From a virus: a stretch of 52,067 nucleotides of DNA. Numbering within the stretch: position 1 is the stretch's first letter; each line of letters begins with the position of its first letter. Shown here piece by piece: positions 10,088 through 19,567 of the stretch. The translations under genes were made by a program, and so were the position numbers. Location of the stretch: the IMG/VR virus record IMGVR_UViG_3300008450_000054, positions 1 to 52,067 of that record. The stretch is one strand, 5' to 3'. The notes below the pieces were generated by a model. The model saw nothing but the letters and a program-made list of their open reading frames with translations. It did not search any database and had not been told where the DNA came from.

Positions 10088-10959
10088 TATTTACTTTCCA
10101 ATTTTGATATGAGACTTATCTTTATTCCTTGATAATCCTCTGATTGTAGATTTAAAACAGCCTCTAAAAGTGTATTACCTATAATATCACCTCCAGCAGC
10201 CAACAGATATTTAGAACCTTGTTTATATACCAACTGGGCATTTAAACATTTGAATAAGAAGATCATTGTTTTGTAGTAATCACTTTCTACAGTATCAAGG
10301 AACTTCTCAGGTTCTTTATCAACGATTTTACCAACTTCAGCCTCAATAAAGTCAGTTGTAGCACTTTTACTAACCTTATGCTTACCTTCATCATAGACAG
10401 ATAAGAAATCTATCATATCTTCAAGTGACATAGTAGCAAACTTTGCGTATGCTTTCTTTTTGAGTGACTGTTGTTGTTTTACTATCTTCGCTTCATCTTC
10501 AGTAGATGTCAGAAGTAGCTCATAGATGGAAGGCTTAAGGGAAAGCTCTAGGGTAGAAGTTGCTACCCTAGAACCTGCCATAAGCACTTTTAACATAAGT
10601 TTTTCTTTTGCAGAGTTGTCAGCATTAATAACTAACCCCTCTTTTGGTATTTTAATGGAGTATGTACCCCAACTGAAATCACCAGAATCTTTAGCTGGTA
10701 TTTTAAAATTATATGGGGATAAGGAACCAACCTTATATCCCATCTCTAGTTCTAATTCTCTAGCTTCTTGATCTGTTAATCCAGTCACAACTAAGCCAGT
10801 ACTAGGATCTCTCTCCACTGCGTATGAGAATACAGCCCTATCAAACATGACAGCACCATTATGGTTCTTATCATATTGACTAAGATATGTACTCCTAACT
10901 GGTTTTACTAAATAAATTCCAGTTATTTTATCAATCGCTTTTTCCTTCACACTTTCCAT
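10087..10959 (-). CDS. Putative virion protein downstream of capsid gene
   Basis: A 290-residue protein of mixed alpha/beta character with a charged, Lys/Glu-rich second half. No catalytic or transmembrane motif is visible. It lies directly after the major capsid gene and is translationally coupled to the adaptor-like gene. It may be a connector, a decoration protein or an assembly factor. Unrecognised family; the structural role is inferred from position only. Confidence 0.5.
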   Translation of the reverse strand: MESVKEKAIDKITGIYLVKPVRSTYLSQYDKNHNGAVMFDRAVFSYAVERDPSTGLVVTGLTDQEARELELEMGYKVGSLSPYNFKIPAKDSGDFSWGTYSIKIPKEGLVINADNSAKEKLMLKVLMAGSRVATSTLELSLKPSIYELLLTSTEDEAKIVKQQQSLKKKAYAKFATMSLEDMIDFLSVYDEGKHKVSKSATTDFIEAEVGKIVDKEPEKFLDTVESDYYKTMIFLFKCLNAQLVYKQGSKYLLAAGGDIIGNTLLEAVLNLQSEDYQGIKISLISKLESK

Positions 10960-10980
10960 AACTAGTCTGATTTATTGTTT

Positions 10981-12438
10981 TTAGTATTGTATAGCAACAG
11001 ATGGAATAAGTTCAGCTGCAGCTAATGGGTTACACATTTTAATAGATTGAGTAGTCATACGATACATTTCGTAACCATCAACCTTTGAAGCTCCCATACC
11101 ACCACTTTGAGGACCAAAGGGAGTAGTTGAGCCAGGTACATACCACTTAAGTTCGGTACGTCCTTTAACTCCATATTTAACGATGTTAGGCTCTCCTTTA
11201 GAAGTACCAACATTCATAATAGTCATACGATAGTTTTCAGTTTGTCCACCATCTGGGTGATCTAAACGGTTATCTACCACATCATCATACTCAGGCATGT
11301 GCATAACGGTAAACTTAATACCATTATAAGCACGGTATTGTCTGTACTGACCACCCCATCCGAGGTTATCAACACCGCTACCAACACCAAGTCTACGCTC
11401 ATCTCCCAGAGGTTGGAAAATAGCTACTTTATCTTCAACAGCCTTAGAGAATTGGTACATACCACGCTCACCAGTCAAGATTAAGAATTCACGCTGATCT
11501 TCAGGAAGGATGTTAATAGAAAGAGTTTGACCTACTTCAAACAGATAATCCAAGTTGAAAGTAGTGTAGTAGAATTTGTGGGATGGGGAAATTTGTTGTC
11601 TCAGACCAGCACCAGACTTAATGGTGAAACCATTAGATCCACGCATGTCATAAGTACCATCAGCATTTTTGTTTGACTTAGCAAACATCAATGCGTTGTT
11701 CAACATTTTCTTCCACTGGAACTCGGCAACCATTTCTTGCCACCTTGTCCATACTGTTACAGGCTTTCCATCAGGAGTCTTCATCTTAATTAAGAGAGGA
11801 CGATCATGCATGTTACCTGGAACAACGAATGTTTGAGAATGTGTAGAGAAGTCATTACGCATCTCGAATTGAGAGGTAAATTCTACTCCAGAGTACTCTT
11901 TATTAAGAGTATTAGTTACGATATTATACTGACGAGAAACCTTACGTCCAGCAGTCAACAGCCCAGGTGGGATGAAGAAAGCATCTGAAGGGTCCATGTG
12001 ACGAACAGTATACACCCAGTTTGTACCAACTGCAGTACCGTCATCCATGATACGTACACCGTATTCTTTATCGTCAAATACAATAAAGTCTGATTGCTGG
12101 AACCACCGTTCTGAAACAGTAAGTTCAAAGCTTGTTTTATTCAAACCAGGACGATTTGAATCAGATGCAGAGTAGCCTATAATAGGAATAGCTTTCCTAT
12201 CATCGCCCTTGAGGAACCAACGATACTCAGCATCTTGCTCCATCATTTGCATCGGGTATTTAGATAAGAAGTTATCTAATCCTACATACTGCATCATACC
12301 AAACACTTCCGTTACGATATTAGATGCCAGTTGAGGCTCTAACTGATGAATCGCATACAAGTGATTTTCAGTAGTAAGTCCAGCCCATGATTGAGCGTAG
12401 CTCACCTGTAGGGGACTGATTTTTTGTGAAATTGCCAT
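10981..12438 (-). CDS. Major capsid protein
   Basis: A 485-residue protein with balanced alpha/beta character and no membrane or enzyme motifs. It lies in the canonical place: TerL, portal, acidic coiled-coil scaffold-like protein, then this gene. Size and features (MQYVGLDNFLSKYPMQ, VSERWFQQSDFIVFDD, TVWTRWQEMVAEFQWKK) fit the HK97-fold capsid proteins of crAss-like phages as I remember them. Capsid subunits of this fold assemble on the portal with the scaffold and mature during packaging. The gene starts 26 bases after the scaffold gene with no promoter-like element in between, so both are probably co-transcribed from the promoter at 13.6 kb. The assignment is from context and recognition. 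Confidence 0.75.
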   Translation of the reverse strand: MAISQKISPLQVSYAQSWAGLTTENHLYAIHQLEPQLASNIVTEVFGMMQYVGLDNFLSKYPMQMMEQDAEYRWFLKGDDRKAIPIIGYSASDSNRPGLNKTSFELTVSERWFQQSDFIVFDDKEYGVRIMDDGTAVGTNWVYTVRHMDPSDAFFIPPGLLTAGRKVSRQYNIVTNTLNKEYSGVEFTSQFEMRNDFSTHSQTFVVPGNMHDRPLLIKMKTPDGKPVTVWTRWQEMVAEFQWKKMLNNALMFAKSNKNADGTYDMRGSNGFTIKSGAGLRQQISPSHKFYYTTFNLDYLFEVGQTLSINILPEDQREFLILTGERGMYQFSKAVEDKVAIFQPLGDERRLGVGSGVDNLGWGGQYRQYRAYNGIKFTVMHMPEYDDVVDNRLDHPDGGQTENYRMTIMNVGTSKGEPNIVKYGVKGRTELKWYVPGSTTPFGPQSGGMGASKVDGYEMYRMTTQSIKMCNPLAAAELIPSVAIQY

Positions 12439-12464
12439 TTTAATTTAAATTAATTTTTGTTTGT

Positions 12465-13574
12465 TTACTTAAACAACTGATTGTTACTAATTTTTATTGC
12501 CTTACGAATTGTTTTTAAATCAAGTTTTGAAAGAGGAGATTTTCCACCTTCTGCGTATGTATCTACATCTTTTCTAACTTGGCGAGATGCTTTCGTAGTA
12601 GCTTTTCTCTCAATAGATGATAAATCCCAGTTTAAGACTCCAGCAATATAAGCTATCTTAGTCATAAAATTAGGATCTTCCATCTCCATTTTTTTAAGTG
12701 CCGAGATGGGCATACCATTCTTTAAAACAGCTACTGGCTTAGTTGTAAGTTTTACAATAGCCTCACGCTGTTCCTTAGTTGTAGGTATTCCAGGTATAAT
12801 CTCTTCCATACCCATTACAGTATCAGAATACTCTTTTAACCTTTTCTCGTACTCAACTTTTTGTTTCTTTGTATTTTCCTCAGCCTCCTTTAAAGCCTGA
12901 GCTTTATATTTCTCCTCATACTTGATTAACTTCTTCAATGCTGAAGCAGACTCATCTTCAAGGAGCATATTATCTTCGTATTTTTCAATTTTACGCTCTA
13001 TCTCATCATCTTCAAAATCCTGAGATTTAAAGAATTCACGTAATATATTCTTTTGAAGTTCTGTATTATCTTTAAGTTTATCAGTATCAATTGAGGAATA
13101 CTCCATTATCCTAGCCTCAGATTCAAGTAAATCTTCAATAGATAAACCCTTTTCATGGGCATCTATAAGCTCCTGAAGAGTCTCAGGTAATGATTTTTTG
13201 TACTCCTTAAAAACATTCTCTACCTTCTTATTAAACTTCTCAATAAGAAAATCTTCTGAATCTCCTATATCTTCACCATCTTCAAGGTCTATCAAACCAC
13301 GTTCAGCTGCGAACTGTGCCCAAACCTTAATTGGGGAATCTTCTACATTTTCTAATGGTTCATCTTGTATGAACTCATCACCCTCAATATCTGTATCAGT
13401 ATCTACACCATCTGTATCACCTGAATCAGTTATTGGTGCATCATCTGTTTTTGCGAATTCTTCAATAGAATTCACGGTTTTAATTGGCGCATCCCCTCCA
13501 CCAGTACTCATAGCCGCTGGTAGCGTTAAGCTATCCAACAAGCTGAGATCTAATTTTCCTAACTCTTCTGCCAT
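12465..13574 (-). CDS. Scaffolding-like protein, acidic and coiled coil
   Basis: A 369-residue, very acidic protein. Residues 45-110 are rich in Asp/Glu and probably disordered. Residues 110-260 are long charged helices with coiled-coil character (KKLIKYEEKYKAQALKEAEE), and the C-terminus is basic (RKATTKASRQVRKD), as in scaffolds that touch the capsid shell through a basic helix. The position between portal and capsid genes is that of a scaffold. It has its own promoter element directly upstream (13.59-13.66 kb). The function is inferred from charge pattern and position. Confidence 0.6.
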   Translation of the reverse strand: MAEELGKLDLSLLDSLTLPAAMSTGGGDAPIKTVNSIEEFAKTDDAPITDSGDTDGVDTDTDIEGDEFIQDEPLENVEDSPIKVWAQFAAERGLIDLEDGEDIGDSEDFLIEKFNKKVENVFKEYKKSLPETLQELIDAHEKGLSIEDLLESEARIMEYSSIDTDKLKDNTELQKNILREFFKSQDFEDDEIERKIEKYEDNMLLEDESASALKKLIKYEEKYKAQALKEAEENTKKQKVEYEKRLKEYSDTVMGMEEIIPGIPTTKEQREAIVKLTTKPVAVLKNGMPISALKKMEMEDPNFMTKIAYIAGVLNWDLSSIERKATTKASRQVRKDVDTYAEGGKSPLSKLDLKTIRKAIKISNNQLFK

Positions 13575-13590
13575 TTTTTTTAAGTAATTT

Positions 13591-13656
13591 GCAAATATAA
13601 TAAATTAAACATTGTTTGTCAAGGGGTAACGCAAAATATCACTATACCTAGTATAG
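13591..13656 (-). promoter_or_regulatory. Leftward promoter with upstream palindrome, before scaffold gene
   Basis: On the minus strand TTGA (13622-13619), a 19-base spacer and TATATTTGC (13599-13591) match the Bacteroidota housekeeping promoter pattern. Upstream lies the palindrome CTATAC-CTA-GTATAG (13642-13656). The AGGTA part of the palindrome lies 27 bases before the -33 box, exactly as in the promoters at 16.1 and 22.05 kb. It drives the scaffold, capsid and tail genes. The palindrome is a candidate binding site for a phage regulator. Confidence 0.75.
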
Positions 13657-13672
13657 CTATTCTTGAATTACC

Positions 13673-16102
13673 TTATGACGATTTTGGTTTCCTTCTAGCC
13701 TTTATTTTCTCTATTTTCTCCTTAACCTTAAGTTCCTTCTCTTTAAGCTCTATCTGCTTTCTTTGCATAGCCTCCTGAGATTTATTCTGAACATCGGTCT
13801 GTTGTATCTTAAGTTTCTCTATGTTCTCCTTAGAACGTATCTCCATTTCCTTAAGACGTATATTAGCAACCTCAGTAGGATCTATGATACCATCATCATC
13901 CTGATCTAAGTCTTGCTGCATTTTAAATGCTCCAATCTCTGCAACAGCTATCTTAGTTTCATTATCAGTATCTATTTTATACTGCTGCATAGCAAGTTCT
14001 CTTTCAAACTGTTCTTGTAATAGTAACATCTCCTGAGCTTGTAACTGCTGATTCTGCTCTTCTGCAGCCTGAGCCTGTTGAGCCCTCTCAGCCTCACTCT
14101 GTTTAAGTTTAGCCTTAAGAGTACCTATAGAATTACTATTAATAACATCCACAATCTCAGACATACTAATCTTATCAGATTGTAATGCTGTATTAAGTAA
14201 ACTCTTCAATGTTGCAAGAGCCTCTTGTTCCTTAGAACCATTATTAGTAAATACTCCATAATCCCAATCATTTAACTCTTCCTGATCTAATTGGAATAAA
14301 ATTGGGCCTAAGTCATCAGTAATATACTGTAAAACTTTAGAACCCTTTAAAGATTTAGCTACAGCTATAATAGCATCACATACTCTTAATTTGGTGTGGT
14401 TATGTACTCTAAACCACTCTTCAGTAATATGTGAAGATTGTACAACAGATCTCTCAGTATTACCAACAAGTTCAGATGCTGATATAGCACCTAACCTTTG
14501 ATCTGTAATACCAGCAGTATCTTTCATCTTCTGCTCGATATAACCGAGTAATTGTATATTATATTGTATAGAGTTACCAGTCTCAAGATCTACCGCTCTA
14601 TTCTGAGTAGATTGATTTACTCTACCAATTCTCTCACCCTTCTGACCTTCGTTATAACTATTAACAAAACCAATCTTCATAGATTGTGCATAGTATAACC
14701 ACTTCTCCATTTCCCAACCATCTGGTATAAGAGAGACATCCACAAAGGCTAATTTATTAAGGTTAGCAGCCATTAACAGTTCAGTTCTATACCAAACTAT
14801 TAAATACATACATAACCATGGATAAACTCTATCCATAAGAGATACAGATTGAGAGTTCAATGAGTTGTAGATAGTTCCTACATACCCAGACTTACACTCT
14901 GATAAATTGTCTACAGATCTGAATTGTTGTTTCCTAGGTCTTACATTAAGATATAAGTCCTGACCAATTCTAGTACCTTCCCAGTACTCATTAACCCAAA
15001 ACCACTCAACCCACTCATTAACTCCATCAAGTTTAATATTGAAAAACTCATCTACCAGAACTTCTTGTTCTTCCTGAGTTTGTGGATCTATATAATGATA
15101 GGTTCCAAGTTTTCTTTTAGATTTCCATCTTACACGGTGTACATCAATTCCATATTGTTGTGTAGACTCATCAAAGTCGAATATAGAGTTAACCGTAGGG
15201 AATCCAGATTGTCCAAAGTATACATCAACACTGGGACCGCCCAGGGAGTAGTTGTATATAGTTGATACTCCAGATTTATAATTTTCAAGATCATCGATTT
15301 GTGCGGGGGTTAATACCTCATAAAACTCATCGATAATTTGAGATATTGACATTCTATTTCTTTCATAGATTTTATCAGCATCATCAATTATATCAGAATT
15401 TGGAGGTAAGATAAAGTGAACATCAAGAGGATTAACTCTCCTGAACCTAACAGCGTTAGCTGCTTCATCTATACTATAAATTTCCTCCCCAGCAATTAAG
15501 GCATCTTTCCAACCCATTTGGAACTTATTAGGGACATCCAACCTCTTTAAATAGTAATTTAAAAGATGTTGGGATGTAACCTCACGCATGTCCCGCTCAC
15601 TCATTTGAGCATATTTCAAAACTTGTTCTGGGGTAGGAGGCTGCTCTTCAGAGTTAGGATCTATTGGTCCTATCAGCATTTCCTGTAACATTGATAAGAC
15701 AGACTCCTTCTTCTGCTCAAGTTTCTGGCTAACTGCATCAGCATTTACAGCCATAACTATCGGGTCAAAAGGTCTCTTAGACTCCTCACCAAACAATAGC
15801 ATGAAAATTGGGGAAACTACATCATAAGGTTGTAAGGATGCTGGAAACTGGTATGCATTTAAAACCTCCTTAGAAAGGTTAAACGGGTTTAAAACATACT
15901 CAAAATCAGCCTTATCAATCTTATTATTGAAAAGATTGTAGTTACGTATCTTAGTTCTGGCATCACTTCTACGTGTTCTGCCATAAGTATTACATTCACT
16001 TATAACAGAGTCAACACATGCATGTTGCCAATCAGAACTTTGTTTAGCCCTGTAAGATATCTTTTGTCTTGGAAATTCCTTTAATTCTGAGGTACTTAGC
16101 AT
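13673..16102 (-). CDS. Portal protein
   Basis: An 809-residue protein directly downstream of TerL, where portals are found. The body is mixed alpha/beta. From about residue 690 to the end it is a very long charged, Gln/Lys-rich helical region (EEQNQQLQAQEMLLLQEQ; KEKELKVKEKIEKIKAR), as in the C-terminal barrel and coiled-coil region of crAss-like portals. A dodecamer of this protein would form the DNA entry channel and motor dock. It has its own promoter (16.11-16.18 kb). The call rests on size, order and C-terminal architecture. Confidence 0.75.
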   Translation of the reverse strand: MLSTSELKEFPRQKISYRAKQSSDWQHACVDSVISECNTYGRTRRSDARTKIRNYNLFNNKIDKADFEYVLNPFNLSKEVLNAYQFPASLQPYDVVSPIFMLLFGEESKRPFDPIVMAVNADAVSQKLEQKKESVLSMLQEMLIGPIDPNSEEQPPTPEQVLKYAQMSERDMREVTSQHLLNYYLKRLDVPNKFQMGWKDALIAGEEIYSIDEAANAVRFRRVNPLDVHFILPPNSDIIDDADKIYERNRMSISQIIDEFYEVLTPAQIDDLENYKSGVSTIYNYSLGGPSVDVYFGQSGFPTVNSIFDFDESTQQYGIDVHRVRWKSKRKLGTYHYIDPQTQEEQEVLVDEFFNIKLDGVNEWVEWFWVNEYWEGTRIGQDLYLNVRPRKQQFRSVDNLSECKSGYVGTIYNSLNSQSVSLMDRVYPWLCMYLIVWYRTELLMAANLNKLAFVDVSLIPDGWEMEKWLYYAQSMKIGFVNSYNEGQKGERIGRVNQSTQNRAVDLETGNSIQYNIQLLGYIEQKMKDTAGITDQRLGAISASELVGNTERSVVQSSHITEEWFRVHNHTKLRVCDAIIAVAKSLKGSKVLQYITDDLGPILFQLDQEELNDWDYGVFTNNGSKEQEALATLKSLLNTALQSDKISMSEIVDVINSNSIGTLKAKLKQSEAERAQQAQAAEEQNQQLQAQEMLLLQEQFERELAMQQYKIDTDNETKIAVAEIGAFKMQQDLDQDDDGIIDPTEVANIRLKEMEIRSKENIEKLKIQQTDVQNKSQEAMQRKQIELKEKELKVKEKIEKIKARRKPKSS

Positions 16103-16111
16103 AATAAATTA

Positions 16112-16175
16112 CAAATATAATAAATAATATCTTAAAAATCAAGGGGTAGCCTAAAATTTTAGTATACCTGGTATA
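16112..16175 (-). promoter_or_regulatory. Leftward promoter with upstream palindrome, before portal gene
   Basis: TTGA (16142-16139), a 19-base spacer and TATATTTG (16119-16112) precede the portal ATG at 16102. The upstream palindrome TATACCTGGTATA (16163-16175) lies inside the 3' end of the terL coding region, with the same 27-base distance from its AGGTA to TTGA as at 13.6 kb. Confidence 0.75.
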
Positions 16176-18355
16176 GCCTTTTTGTTAAATTTAGTCCTGT
16201 TAAAAAAGTCAGAATTGTGTAATGGTTTATAAGAAGCCGCATGGTCAACCAGCATTCTAGCCCTCTCTCGTGTAGCATACATACACATCATAAATGCCAT
16301 CACCCTATCGTAGTTACCTTCCCTGTTATAACGGATTAACTCTTTAAGAAGAGGAACCGATCTAATCTTAGTAAGATTAAGTTTACCTGGTGCATACTCG
16401 TCCTCCAGCCAGTCCTTTATGAGTAACTCGCCGTGAGTCTTTAGGGCATTATTCATGTGCATACCCTTGTTTCTCTGTACTTTAGATTCTGGTAATACGT
16501 CTTTTATATAACCAGGTTGTTCCATCAGTAGATAGTCATACCCCTTCAATTCTGCAAATTGGTGTAGACCCTTTTTCTCGTTCTCGTATAAACACCTAGC
16601 ATTGTAATACAATAATAGGTTTATCAATTTTTTATAGTAATTCTCAGCTTTTGGCCTTCCAGTATATTCAGCGACAGGTAATTCATACCACTCATCCAGA
16701 TAATTAAACCTCTTATATATAAAGGTAGAACCTAAAGAAGGGGTACCAGACTCGTCATGATCGTAGGGGTCAGTTCCAGCTATATAGAGCCCGTATGGGA
16801 CCTCTCCGTCCTCTCCCCTTATGGGGTGTTCCCAAATAACTATTGCGCCTTCTATATCGTCCTTTTTGGTGTCTACGGGGAATTCTACTATTGGGTTAAT
16901 GGAATAGTCAAATTCATGGGCTGGTTTCCATTGTACCTTACCATCTTCGTCCATTACTATATCACCTATATAGGCTGAATTCTCATATTTAGGATTATTC
17001 TCTATAATAGCTAACCAATCAGACAGTTCCTTTTTTGGGAAGATGTTACCAGTCTTGGTTAAGAATACCTCGGAAGGTACTAGCGGGTTATACTGAATGT
17101 GGGCATCTAGAGCTGAGGAAGCGTTCTTACCTTTACGTTTACTCTCCCTCAAATCCAATTCAGCCTTCATAGCATACTCTTCACGAGTATTACCATTTTT
17201 ATCCTTATACTGACGTTTACCATGTGTAGAAGGTGTGAAATATCCTATCTTACCTTTACCCTCCCAAATATCATCAAAAGCAAGACACTGGTAGGTACCA
17301 GGTGCATAAAACATTTTATGAGCTGCCAATGTACCACCCTCCATATCACCACCTGTACCCATCATCATAGTAGAACCGAATTTCCTGGTTCCATCCATCT
17401 GTGTTTCCACGTCAGCTTCTACAGATTGCTCTAAGGTATCAAACATACCAATCTCTTCTTTAACTGCTACGGCTGGACGTGTACCCTGACCAGCAAATGG
17501 ATTATCCTTATAAGTAACATGCTTAATAAATGAACCAGTACCACAATCGTGTTTCCACGTTCCACCTATCTTCTTGCTGTACTTGTGCTGAAGTACATTA
17601 CCAGGATTAAGTAATGCACCAGTAGATTGTTTGTAGAATGGTGATGGGTAAAATTTACCATTTATCTCAACAGAGCCAGGTAAACTCTCTAATCCCAATA
17701 CTACCTTTTTAAGTAAGTCTTTAGAGTACTTAGCGTCTCCAGCACCTACTAATATCTCGGTATGTGGTATATCTTTTAATGCCTCAGGATTATACTCCTT
17801 AAGCCCATCGAAAAGATACTCATGTGCAATAATAGCACCAGCTGTGAAATAAGATTTACCACATCCTCGGTTAGCCATCCATATTAAATTGGAGGCATCA
17901 TTTAAAAATTTAGGAGCCCCTAAACTACGATCACTGTTTCTAAGAAGGTCTCGTATATTAGGGACTGCTTTTCTTGAGTTTGATATCTCTTCGAGTGATA
18001 TTAACTCGGAGTCAATGTCAAGTAAATTAAGATTATTCTCAAGTGTTATAATCTCTGGCTGTTCAGAAAATCCAGCCAATCCCCTAGCCTCTGCCCAGTT
18101 ATAAGCTGTCTCCCAAAAGATATCCCATAACAATGGTTTACCCTTTTGTTTAGCAGTTGAGGCAGAAGTCTTATTTAAAAGGATAGTCCAAAAGTTAACG
18201 TAGAAGTATAGATTACCAGGCATCCATTTACCGCCTACCCAGTGACCCTCTATACATCTACGTTTCTGCTCCTTCCAGTATTCCTTATAATCTAAGGATG
18301 CTGGGTGAAGTTTTGGAATTTCCTTTTCTAGAAATAACTCTTGATTAATCCACAT
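16151..18355 (-). CDS. terL: Terminase large subunit
   Basis: A 734-residue DNA-packaging motor protein. An ATPase domain shows a Walker A-type motif ANRGCGKSY at about 161-169 and a Walker B-like segment ending in acidic residues, PAVAVKEEIG, at about 294-303. The C-terminal RNase H-like nuclease shows IAGTDPYDHDESG (about 525-537) and a later acidic cluster, YENEKKG. The length fits crAss-like large terminases. It docks on the portal encoded next, cuts concatemers and translocates DNA into the prohead using ATP. No small terminase subunit is recognised. The gene ends with TAG inside the upstream element of the portal promoter. Confidence 0.9.
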   Translation of the reverse strand: MWINQELFLEKEIPKLHPASLDYKEYWKEQKRRCIEGHWVGGKWMPGNLYFYVNFWTILLNKTSASTAKQKGKPLLWDIFWETAYNWAEARGLAGFSEQPEIITLENNLNLLDIDSELISLEEISNSRKAVPNIRDLLRNSDRSLGAPKFLNDASNLIWMANRGCGKSYFTAGAIIAHEYLFDGLKEYNPEALKDIPHTEILVGAGDAKYSKDLLKKVVLGLESLPGSVEINGKFYPSPFYKQSTGALLNPGNVLQHKYSKKIGGTWKHDCGTGSFIKHVTYKDNPFAGQGTRPAVAVKEEIGMFDTLEQSVEADVETQMDGTRKFGSTMMMGTGGDMEGGTLAAHKMFYAPGTYQCLAFDDIWEGKGKIGYFTPSTHGKRQYKDKNGNTREEYAMKAELDLRESKRKGKNASSALDAHIQYNPLVPSEVFLTKTGNIFPKKELSDWLAIIENNPKYENSAYIGDIVMDEDGKVQWKPAHEFDYSINPIVEFPVDTKKDDIEGAIVIWEHPIRGEDGEVPYGLYIAGTDPYDHDESGTPSLGSTFIYKRFNYLDEWYELPVAEYTGRPKAENYYKKLINLLLYYNARCLYENEKKGLHQFAELKGYDYLLMEQPGYIKDVLPESKVQRNKGMHMNNALKTHGELLIKDWLEDEYAPGKLNLTKIRSVPLLKELIRYNREGNYDRVMAFMMCMYATRERARMLVDHAASYKPLHNSDFFNRTKFNKKAIPGILKF

Positions 18356-18364
18356 AATAATTTA

Positions 18365-18841
18365 TTAATCACACACACCAGAAAACGGTATGGCTGTTGG
18401 CGTGGATCTATATTCATTCCACTTACCTTTACTAAACTCATAGTATACAATTATACAATTGTATGTAGTTCTAGGTTGTAACCCACATATCTGTCCAGTT
18501 AGCAATGCTCTGGAATTCTCCTCAGCAAATACCCATGGGTAATAATAGGTAACACCATCTCTAACTATGGTATAAGAACATGAACCATTTCCAGGCCCCT
18601 CAAATAGGAAGTAGTATTTACTAGATCCCTGGTCATTCCAATTAACAAGTACTTGTCCACAATTCCAAGTAGTATCCCACTGAACATTCCAATTTTCAGC
18701 TGGTTTAACAACTACCTCAGCAGTAGAACCGTTAATAGGATCTGGCCTTCTAGATAACTCATCATTATCAACACTGTCTACTTTACTACAAGACATAAGT
18801 GTGAACAAGGTAACTAATCCTAAAAATAATAATTTTTTCAT
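18365..18841 (-). CDS. Phage-encoded lipoprotein
   Basis: A 158-residue protein with a signal peptide MKKLLFLGLVTLFTLMSC: a positively charged start, a hydrophobic core and a lipobox with Cys18, so it is predicted to be lipidated and membrane-anchored. The mature part has four further cysteines and a beta-rich, Trp-containing sequence. It lies just upstream of terL in the leftward block. A surface lipoprotein made by a phage could act in superinfection exclusion or lysis; neither is proven. Unrecognised family. Confidence 0.7.
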   Translation of the reverse strand: MKKLLFLGLVTLFTLMSCSKVDSVDNDELSRRPDPINGSTAEVVVKPAENWNVQWDTTWNCGQVLVNWNDQGSSKYYFLFEGPGNGSCSYTIVRDGVTYYYPWVFAEENSRALLTGQICGLQPRTTYNCIIVYYEFSKGKWNEYRSTPTAIPFSGVCD

Positions 18842-18862
18842 TTTAATTTTTTTTTATTTTTT

Positions 18863-19057
18863 TTATTCAGAGTACCATTTAGCACCAACCAGCCTCTTAG
18901 CTAAGATCTTGGCTGAGTTGGTTAGTACACTGACCATTCCTTTGATGGCCATAGCCCTACTGGTATAACCCTCAGACTGTACTATAATTTCATTGTTTGC
19001 AGACTTCATACTGAAGTACCACATATTATCTTTTTCAGATTTTTCTAATTTGAACAT
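18863..19057 (-). CDS. YegP/DUF1508-like small protein
   Basis: A 64-residue protein that matches the YegP/DUF1508 unit: a FxLxKSxxxxWYF opening (FKLEKSEKDNMWYFSMK), then ANNEIIVQSEGYTSRAMAIKGMVSV. Family members are small dimeric alpha/beta proteins with one or two such units and no firm biochemical function. This is a single-unit form. It is preceded by a gene ending at the adjacent base, so it is part of the same leftward operon. Confidence 0.75.
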   Translation of the reverse strand: MFKLEKSEKDNMWYFSMKSANNEIIVQSEGYTSRAMAIKGMVSVLTNSAKILAKRLVGAKWYSE

Positions 19058-19567
19058 TTAAATTTCTCCTTTTTCACTTAATGATTCTACAGCTCCACCC
19101 TTAACCATACCTTCAGATTCTTCCTCAGCTATTAAGTTCTCAAGTCTCTTCAACTCTTCAAAGAGTGTAGAATTAGATTTTAACCTTTTTTCTATCTCAT
19201 CCCCATTTTCAGCATAGTTCAGAGTTTGCATATATTCATTCTTTTCATCCATAAACTTATTCCAAAGTAATAACTGGCGTTCAGCTGGTGATAAGAATGA
19301 TTTCCACTTATCAATGATATCTTTACAATCCTTAACAGAAAATTTGGTATTATAATCCCTTTGGATGAGATGCTCACGCTCATGTTCTGCCAGATCTCTA
19401 AACTTAGATTTGTTATCTATAAATAAGGCAACAGCCCACATTAATCGTGAGCTTGTTTCCTTATTCTTAGATTTATCAGCTGAGTAAACAGATTTAAATG
19501 CCAATTTAAGTTGTGGATTCAAATCCCAGAAGTTTCCCTCTATCTCCCAAATATCTATTAATTTCAT
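19058..19567 (-). CDS. Hypothetical helical protein upstream of terL
   Basis: A 169-residue, largely alpha-helical, charged protein. The segment NKETSSRLMWAVALFIDN resembles a conserved phage protein family found near packaging genes in Bacteroidota phages, function unknown. The C-terminal 50 residues are acidic and coiled-coil-like. The location two to three genes before terL leaves open a packaging role such as a small terminase-like function, but nothing in the sequence proves it. Its start overlaps the stop of the previous gene by one base. Confidence 0.5.
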   Translation of the reverse strand: MKLIDIWEIEGNFWDLNPQLKLAFKSVYSADKSKNKETSSRLMWAVALFIDNKSKFRDLAEHEREHLIQRDYNTKFSVKDCKDIIDKWKSFLSPAERQLLLWNKFMDEKNEYMQTLNYAENGDEIEKRLKSNSTLFEELKRLENLIAEEESEGMVKGGAVESLSEKGEI

